Made by a program: the position numbers and the translations under genes. A model generated the notes under the pieces. That model ran no database searches and was not told where the DNA came from. It worked only from the letters and a program-made list of their open reading frames with translations. Of a stretch of 64,000 nucleotides of DNA, positions 55,901 to 64,000 are shown piece after piece (the stretch's first letter is position 1; each line of letters starts with the position of its first letter). Source of the stretch: Mytilisepta virgata (Eukaryota > Mollusca > Bivalvia > Mytilida > Mytilidae); NCBI GenBank assembly GCA_028015205.1, contig CM051517.1:60511455-60575454 (forward strand), given 5' to 3'.

Positions 55901-57480
55901 GTGTTGAATGTATAAATAAAGCATTACTTAAACAAAATATTATCTTGATGGGAGAGTTCCACGTTCTCGGAACCCAAAATAAGATGTAGACCCTGTGTGT
56001 AGCCTGTTGAAACGAAACATTTTTTCAAGTAAAATTATGAATTTTTCGCCATACATATACAGGTCTCCTTAGATTTTTATTTTGTTTATTTTATTCTTAA
56101 ATTTTTTTTAATGTGCAGTAGCATGTTGGCAAATCCTTCCAAATGGAGACCAGTCCTTTAGATGGGTAGCTATTCCTCAAATGTGTAAACACAGTTTCAC
56201 AGTGATGAAAAATTTAAATTTTGTGTAAATGGCTTTTTACTGAAAATTGCATATATTCTACTTTATTAAAGAAATTTCAGTTAAATTTACCTGTTTTTAA
56301 GAAAGGATTCTAGATTTTCCATATATTTACCCTTTTTTCAGACAAGTTTTTTTCGTAGATACGGGTCATTGTCAAATCATCTCTGTAAAACTCAGTTAAT
56401 CATTTGAGGGATGGTATGGATGGCTTCAAACTGAGAATATCTTCCAAGGAAGGTTTAACATACAACAATCAATTATTTTGAAAATATTATTATTTCATGC
56501 TATTGTATACCAACAAGATATTGCATCAATATTAAACACAACAGCAGATTCAAGTAAACGTCAACAGAAAATTCGTCCATACACACATTCGACCATTTGT
56601 TGTACATTTTTACATTCGTAAAGTAAACGGGATTAGTAAGACCACAAGCAGACGTCTTATCAAAAAAGATAACATAAAACTGATCATGACTGAAAAAGCA
56701 GGTTGCAGTGTTCTCGGTCGTTTTGAAAATCTAAGACGGTATGGTGCTGTAGGTTCATGTTCCAGTATATTTCGTGTGAAGTACGTGGTAATGATCCGTA
56801 AAGATTAAAATTCCAATTGATGATAAACATGAAAACTCTTTATTAATTTACCTGCAAAGTTTTATTGAAATCTAATCATTCAGATAATATCTGTAAAATT
56901 GCTTATGGTGCATTAACGTGATTAAATATGAATGCGTTTTGACTTATCATTGATGAAACTGTCACTATCTTGTCAAAATCAGATCCTTTCTACTTAAACT
57001 GCAACATTGTATTATATTAATTTAATAAAAAGTCATGATCCCAAGCGGAATAATTTAACGTATAATATTTTATGAAGATAAAAAAATATGGTGTCAATTT
57101 GTAACATACACACTGAGATTTTTACGATCTTGATTTAATGATTTTTCATCTTATTCAAATTTCATTACTCAATAGGTAAAAATATGTTCGGTTATTTAAA
57201 AGGGAACTACAATGTAACTGTGTGGTTTATTTCTTTAACCAAATCTTTCTTTGACGGCTTTTGTTTTACTTGTCACTATGCATTCAGTTTATTTCTTAGG
57301 TACATGTAGCTAGCACAGTGAAATTGTTCGTTGTTAGTTTTTCTTTCAAATTTACATATACATGTATACCTTATGATACTGCCAGCGGTACTTCAGTATG
57401 GGAACTTTCAACATGTATCCAAGTATGGTAACCATGATTTCCAACCCAACAGGATAGGAATAATTTAATCAGACAAAGAA
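52910..57480. other. Long gene-free stretch
   Basis: Apart from a poly-T tract near 53281-53297 and ACATGTA-type motifs, I see no domain, splice-bounded exon or named repeat in 4.5 kb. Frames at 53250, 53403, 54492 and 55069 are under 85 codons and featureless. Confidence 0.45.
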
Positions 57481-57490
57481 CTGTTTTTAG

Positions 57491-57618
57491 CCAGATTTAT
57501 CCGCAGTTTGCAGAACTGCATGCAGGGTGTGAATTTGCAAAATGAGAAATATGATTATACTACAAATAGTACTGAAACCGAAGAGGGCATACTGGCTTCC
57601 TTTTATTTCGATGTTGAG
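57491..57618 (+). other. Candidate exon, unrecognised
   Basis: After CTGTTTTTAG, an open 128-bp segment reads RFIRSLQNCMQGVNLQNEKY, DYTTNSTETEEGILASFYF and DVE, then GTATTG. Composition is more protein-like than the surroundings (mixed charge, few homopolymers). No partner exon was identified. The frame continues open to 57696. Confidence 0.25.
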
Positions 57619-58172
57619 GTATTGACAATCAAGCTAATTTCGATAGAATTTTTTTTAATACTTACTAGTATACATATATTTGTATTTATCAGTTGAAAAC
57701 GAATATTTGAATAAAACTCAACGTACGAAAGTTGTCAATTTTAGCAATAATTAAGATGAAAAATTTGCAACTTGAGAACTTTTTTTTAATATGGAACCTG
57801 ATATCTTCAAACAGTAAATCAATCTCCCACGTCGAGATTATTATAAGAAACATTTATCGTATCGATGTATTTGAGATCTTTTTTCGATCATTATCTATCA
57901 GGTTTATCCATAAGTACAAAGTTTGTTAAGTTCAAAAATGTTTTTAATAGATGGGTCTCAAATTTAAAAGATTCGGCATGTTATTATATTATAGTTTACC
58001 ATTTTGTAAAACAACCATCGTGTTTTCCTTTCTTGAAACAACTGCTATCACGCACGGTTGTTTGTGGGTTTCCACATTTAACCTAGTGTTTTAAATTTAA
58101 TTGTGCATTAATTGTACAGTGTCTTTTTCTTTTTCTCATCAATTTGTGACGTGCGTTTTCTAACTTTTTTAA

Positions 58173-58562
58173 GGATGATCGCTGGTCTAATAGGAAATAA
58201 ATAGGATTTGAAATAGGTGTTTAAGTTTGAGAGAATATATGAATGGTAAACAAATAAGCAAGAAAAAAATATATGTTCATGTGCTCATTTTAGAGCTATA
58301 AGGCATTGAAAATTTGCAGGAAATGGGTTTTCTCTGGATTTTTCATTTTCTTTGCATTGACAACTTCAGTCTCTCAAAGATGTATAAAAAAATAAAAAGG
58401 ATTTCATAAAATTTTGTTAAATACCATTTTAAAGTATATATGATTGAATTATAAAAGAAAAAGTGGGGTTCATGGGCAAAACATTTCATGATTAAGAAAT
58501 GGATAAAACCCGGGGATTCCGAAAATCTGACAAAAAGACCAAAACATGACCAGCGAGCATCC
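58173..58562. mobile_element. TTAA-flanked MITE (GGATGATCGCTGGTC family), copy 2
   Basis: TTAA lies at 58169-58172 and 58563-58566. The ends are inverted: AAGGATGATCGCTGGTC and GACCAGCGAGCATCCTT. It is about 40 bp longer than copy 1 at 30103-30449; the extra includes GTGGGGTTCATGGGCAAAAC. This is the better-preserved copy. Confidence 0.8.
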
Positions 58563-58739
58563 TTAAGTCAAGTTTTTTATTTTATTTTTTCTTTATATAT
58601 ATACTTTTTAGTTTGTCTTGTCTCGAGGTTTTAGTGTTCTGGAACATGTTACATATTGTTTCGTCAACTGAATTACTTTACAAATAATGCAATTTCGTTT
58701 AATGTTACCGCTACCTGTATAAACATAAAACACAATAGA

Positions 58740-59170
58740 TAATAGGAAAGGTCAACAATGGCATACCAGTCACTCAAAGCATGCAACCCAACTGACAGAA
58801 CTCCGGATAAAAAAATAACATAAAAGAGTACAAAACACGAACATGAACACAACAGAAAGTCAGGATAGTATTGGTGACTTGGTATACAGACACTGAAGAT
58901 TGATGGGGTTAAACCGGATTCATGGGTACCAAACCTCCCCCTTATCTATCCTGACACTCTGTGAGTATAAAACACACTATAAAAATCAATACAGTATGAT
59001 TACCAACAAGGTGACCGCTTGCTAGAACAGAAAATTATAGTGGAAGGTACATAATTTAGATAGAAGGGTCAGAATGCGCTGGTATTAACTGTAAAACCAG
59101 ATAAGGCTCTCATAGCTGCAGATCGGATAGTAGCGCTCTATTAAACGAAGAAGTCTGAAATAACACTCCC
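58740..59170. repeat. Repeat-like noncoding stretch
   Basis: GGAAAGGTCAACAATGGCAT and GGATTCATGGGTACCAAACC phrases look like mussel interspersed sequence. Only the GGTCAACA.TG start has a partner in this window (near 31750). Confidence 0.3.
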
Positions 59171-59179
59171 ATAAAGGGT

Positions 59180-62100
59180 TTAATGTTATCTCATCATAAT
59201 GTTCAATTGAAATAGGCATTATTCGGGAAAAGCCAGTATGAATTTTAAGTTTTTAATATAATGTATATTACACTTTTACCTGATCTTCCATCGAAAAGGG
59301 ACCTGTTACATGTATTATTTTGGTGATGTATACGGCGAGAGGTGGGGTGGCCATTCTAAGTAGTCATCATTTGGATCGTTGTCAGCCTTGCAATTGTCTT
59401 TATTCTTTGTTCAGAATTGGTTGAAGCAGAAAATTAAGATATATCTGTTATACTAATGCAAATTAAATCATTTTTGTGGTTTCTTTTTAATATAAATAGT
59501 CAAAGAAGTTTTGAATTATTTTTAAAGGAACAAAGCAATTATTCTCTTCAATTTTCGGAAGATTTATTGGGTTTTTATCGGTGACAAAAATATTTAAGTT
59601 AAGTTCGTACCAAAGGTATATGTCTCTTTTTTACTGATTTATATAATGACGTTAACATTATCTTTGGTGGTCCAAACTACGGAGTCACTGGGTATGGATA
59701 CACAAACATATATTATCTAAATACAATAATATAATTATATATATAGTTGGTCTAACAAAAGTATCCAATTTAATTTTAATCCATGTTTTGAGTATAACGT
59801 TAATATACATATAAAGTTCATAACAATGTAAAGAAATATATACTTACGAAAATTAGTTACTGTACAGTCATGTCAGTACAACGGTACTTTCAAAATATTT
59901 AAATTTAGCTGATTTAAAAGATAGTGCATACAATGGTTTACATACATGTATGTTGTTAGTGCTAAAGTATAGCAACTTGGATCGTGATTTTCGTTAATGA
60001 TATGACATGTTGCCACCTTCGAATTTCATATTCAGTAATCGTTATAGAAATCTGACCTACGGATGAACTTAAGTCATTCTGGAACACATCAAGCAGAAGA
60101 TATCTTTATTCAGATCAAATTGTCTTTTCTAAGTTTACATGAAGAAAAAATTAACTTCAGACGGAACCATTGATGTTCTGACATAGAGGTATTATCATAC
60201 ACACACTCAATAATAAGAATCAATAGGTAATGTTATTTACCATAGGTCATAACCCCAGGAACCTGTCAAAGGCAATAGATTTTGTAATTTACAATGAAAA
60301 GAAAATATTTATCGAAAAGTGTTTTACATGTTTCTTTCGTCTCCTGTTTCTGGCATCAATACTGTTATGATTGATATCCGACTTCAAAAAATAGGCATAC
60401 TTGTCAAAATATATTGAGTAAAAATCCTAATAAATCCTGGGGGATGAGTGGAAACATCGCCGAAGATGCCAAGCGGATCCAGAGGGCAGACATACTCACA
60501 TCTTACCAAAACAATATTTTAGGCTATTTGAATGGACATAAAAGGGCAATTTAATTTTAATTTTTAAAGTTGCATTTTCACATGTATGTTTATTTTTGGG
60601 GGAAATAAGCACAAATAATTAAAATATTTTGGAGAATTGTAGACACAGAGAACTTATATGCGGTACTACACTGTTTTCCGCTATAATTCCGAAGTAAATC
60701 TGTGCCGCCAGCTTCATTGGAAAATATTTTGAAATAATAATAATAATGAGGACGTATTAGTGCAATTTAAAAAAAAAATCACTGGAAAATATTTCAAGCA
60801 GACAGAAAATATACGTACACTTTTAACCTTCGAGTAACTTTCAGGTACTTGCCAAAATTAAGTTTCCTGTTTGAGCCAAGGATAATATTTTGACATTTAG
60901 AAAAACCTGCTTTTAAACTATTAATGCATATGATATATTATCAATAATTGTTGCGGCATGGAAAAATCTAAAAATGCAATTAAGCAATTAACAGTATCTC
61001 AAATTAAAAGCTTCTAATTAAGATAAATGATAAATATACAAAACAAATCAAAATATCAATGTCATATCCTGTAAGCAAATACATTTCAAATAACTTTTTA
61101 AGATAATGGAAGTTATACAAAGTACGTGTACCTGTATTATCTTGTAAATGTAGAGAATTTTAAGAAATGTGCAATTAAGTAGTAGAGATGAAACGTTTCA
61201 TATTAATATTGGTGATATGCAATTCTTTATTGACAGAAGCACTAATCAGCCAGGACTATCAGCACTTTGATCTATTTTAAGATGCAAGATGTAATTAAAT
61301 TGTGATCACTGTTTGATAAGTCTAATCATTCCGTTACCATATGTTTTACGGTTCAATTATAGTATGATAATCTACTGAAAGCGAAAATATACTTAGAACG
61401 CAAGGAATTTAGAGGTGAGCTTCTACTCGACCGCTTCCTCTGGCATGACTGTGGCAGTGAAGCAGTTGCCTCACCTAAAACTTTTTGAAATGTTAAAATT
61501 TTCCATTAAAAACATACAATGTAATTGTTACATATATCATTAACTAGTACTATTTTCTAAAATGGATATTTATATCTCATCGTTTTCACTAGAAATCCTA
61601 GACCAAATGAATTCAGCCAAAACTTTTCCATGTTGTACTAGACTGTTGAATTGGAATCAAATTAACCATGTCCTAAGTGAAATTTTAGCGAACACAAAAA
61701 TCTTATCATTATGAATGCCTTTAGATTTATACCAATCTCAAGATCATGTTAGATCATAAATGGAACGTTGTATGATCTTAATTCATATCCTTTTTTACCC
61801 CTCCTTTAAAAAGAGGCAAGACGAAATTAAAAAAAAAATAAAATCGTTGGTTTCAACTCGTTTTGGATTGTTGGAAAGAAACACATATAAACATCCCAGA
61901 AAAAAAAATAGTACACAAATGTATGTGTTTAGATAAGGTTCGAATTAGCGAAATTCTACATCATTATTAATGCTGATCGACTGACTATGTCTACTTTAAA
62001 ATAAAGCGATCACTTATAGACTTCCATAAAATATTTTGACTTCCTAGATTCTTGGTAACCAAGATGGTTTCTTCTGTTTTAAATTTTTGGTTGAGGGTTG

Positions 62101-62640
62101 GGTGTGGATCTTAATTTTAAATCATATTACCATTTTACATATGTACATGTACTTTGAGTTAGATATCATATTTACTAAAATTCTAAAAATATAATCCCAT
62201 TATATAAAATATCTAAAATTTCCAATTAATTTCCTACATCAATTACTTTTTGCGTGTCACTTAACATCAATGTACAAAAAATAAGTTAATACATATTGCA
62301 GCTGCAAGGTGCAATCTATTTGTGTGTAACTGTCATAATATATATTTTCATATACTCTTTTCCAGATGTACAGAAAATTGGATACTGATAATTCAGCACG
62401 AAATTGTGAATGTGTAAATATAATTGCTCAAATAGCTCCTAGATGAGATTTACACGCCACCCAATAAAATCCGTGAAATTTCTTTCAGTAAACAATGTGT
62501 ACGTGTATCTATGCATTGATGCAAAGTTTGAAACAACTTCCGCGTGTCATACAAAAAGTACTTCGGCCAAGGCTTTTACAGTCCTGTAGTTTAAACATAA
62601 GGCATTCATTTACAAATTATTTATTGAATAAATTTTAGAT
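59180..62640. other. Long gene-free stretch
   Basis: It has no open frame of 60 codons or more and no recognisable domain on either strand. Only AT-rich low-complexity DNA is visible. Confidence 0.5.
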
Positions 62641-62649
62641 TTTGAAATC

Positions 62650-62870
62650 TAACCAGTAGCTCCCTCGCGCAAAGCTTTGTCCCTAGATAATTTTATCTTT
62701 ACCCTTTCGGTCATTTTGGCTTTTTGAAATAAAACTGTTTTTCTATTTTAATTATTGTTCAATGCGCTTTAAATATTTTAAGCCTTGAGCACAACTGATG
62801 AGTCGTATATTTATGAAATATGCATATATTGTGCATCCAAATTGGCATCAAGGAATATATATAATTATCA
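62650..62870 (+). repeat. Interspersed repeat (GAGCACAACTGATGAATCG family), copy D
   Basis: AGCTCCCTCGCGCAAAGCTT, TTTTAAGCCTTGAGCACAAC, TGATGAGTCGT and CATATTGTGCATCC. It is more diverged than copies A to C. The ORF 62798-63043 starts inside it, so its first ~25 codons are repeat sequence. Confidence 0.6.
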
Positions 62871-63556
62871 ACATTTTGATGAGGACAGGCTATAGTGCAA
62901 TGTCTAAGTTTAGAACCCTGACTGAGGGCATTTCTATAAAAAAAATGAGTGAAATTGTACTAAACACATTTGAAGAATTCGATTATATTTTTGATAAATC
63001 AAATGAAGAAAATGTATCAGTCAGTAATAGTGCATCATGCTAAATTTTCATGTCGGCTGAAGTTATTAATTTTATTAAACTTATTCAATTTTTGAGTAAA
63101 GAGGAAGACGAAGTACATTTATTATGTATACTACTTCATTGTATAAAGGTGTCAAGATTATATTAATACAATGTAAGTATGGGATAAACTATGGTTGATT
63201 AATTATTGACATGCAATTTACAAAGTTAAAATATTTCTGCTTTGGAATTGCGACTCGAAAAGACCTTTTTTTGTTATAATTTGACTATCGTTAACAAATT
63301 GAACCAATCTGCAAAGTTTGCAAGTATATCATTGTAATAATTATCGTCTTAAAAGAAAAAAAACAAACAAACAAACACGTGAACATCTCAATTATACACT
63401 GTCATAACATTTGGCAAGCGAGACCCTCGACACCTAAATAAACAACGGTAACCCTAGAAAAAATAAACATTATTAGAAACTTATATATGTGTATTGCTTT
63501 AACTATTCCATCATCATTCTTAACAACAAAGCTGATAATTCGTTCTTAAAATAAAT

Positions 63557-63859
63557 ATGTGTCAGTCATTTCCAACGTATGGTAATTATGTGAGAAGTGT
63601 TAGTAGCACTTTCCAAGTACTTTTTCAGACAAGCTCTTACATTTTGCAAACGATATGGTCGCAAAATGACATTCCTTTAAGTACCCACCTTTACTCAACG
63701 TTCTTCTTTAACACGGATAGATCGGCAAGCACTGAATTCGGAAGTGGCCAAAATCATACATGCCAATGCTCCGGTTCTTCAGGAACCTCTGTAAATTTGA
63801 TCCAATTACCGGGTCACCTTGTGGACTGTAATATTCTCCGGGATTTTTTTCAGTGCTGA
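63557..63859 (+). other. Open frames at the right edge, coding strand undecided
   Basis: A 100-codon plus frame contains SASTEFGSGQNHTCQCSGSS and ends DFFQC. In another plus frame the reading continues to the window end (NNVRYTKSPLLMKT, LHQSGYPYVFTS). The minus strand is also open for ~51 codons (EYYSPQGDPVIGSNLQ, RSIGMYDFGHFRIQCLP), followed by more sense-like sequence in short frames. The region is less AT-rich than its surroundings and looks coding, but I cannot choose the strand or name a family. It may be part of a gene or element extending past the window. Confidence 0.25.
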
Positions 63860-64000
63860 TACTTATAATAATGTAAGATACACAAAATCCCCTCTCTTAA
63901 TGAAGACAACAATTCAGAAGACATTACAAGGTCTTCATCAAAGTGGATATCCATATGTATTTACATCTTGTGTTTTCATTACTGCTGTTCCAGTCAAAAT

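Noticed and set aside
1..64000. CRISPR arrays, bacterial operons, riboswitches or origins
   Set aside because: Intron-split exons, repeat content and composition show this is animal nuclear DNA. The tandem repeats have no spacer structure.

Overview
The window is nuclear DNA of a marine bivalve, most likely a mussel (Mytilidae). It is AT-rich, has short intron-split exons with GT..AG borders and no bacterial-style operons, carries many copies of ACATGTACATGTA-type motifs and of interspersed repeats I associate with Mytilus genomes, and encodes two families typical of expanded bivalve immune repertoires: C-type-lectin-fold (CTLD) and C1q-domain proteins. No organism assignment was run; this is recognition from the sequence. 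Most open frames longer than 60 codons look like chance or repeat-derived reading.

Left third (1-28.1 kb): one block of about 10 kb occurs twice in direct orientation, at 1-~10850 and ~18020-~28130. The first copy is cut by the window edge. Each copy holds a degenerate hAT-like transposase on the minus strand followed by an intact three-exon plus-strand gene for a secreted protein of 229 aa: signal peptide, PAN/apple-like module, CTLD. All exon phases match (1 then 1). Intron 1 of each copy contains a ~3 kb element with terminal inverted repeats, a probable TA target duplication and an internal ~266-bp degenerate tandem array. Between the blocks (10.9-18.0 kb) lie a broken C1q-domain gene (in-frame TGA plus frameshift, with a mariner-like MITE in its intron) and an orphan, frameshifted CTLD exon. 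The area is therefore a small lectin/C1q cluster with two live and two dead members.

Middle and right (28.1-64 kb): gene-poor and repeat-rich. I see a probable solo LTR, three TTAA-flanked MITEs, a near-perfect foldback element, a tRNA-type SINE with an inverted fragment nearby, two copies of an AGCTCACC...GGTGAGC family, and a Crypton-like recombinase remnant. Possible gene fragments are two phase-compatible exons of an unrecognised protein with one internal stop (37.3-38.0 kb), a short signal-peptide ORF (43.2 kb), a weak CTLD-like exon pair (50.1-50.7 kb), a 172-codon hydrophobic minus-strand ORF vaguely like a gustatory-receptor-like C-terminus (51 kb), and open frames at the right edge. 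None of these is a secure gene.

The two intact genes would make secreted lectin-like molecules, probably for recognition of microbes or glycans, by analogy with the family; that role is inferred, not shown.
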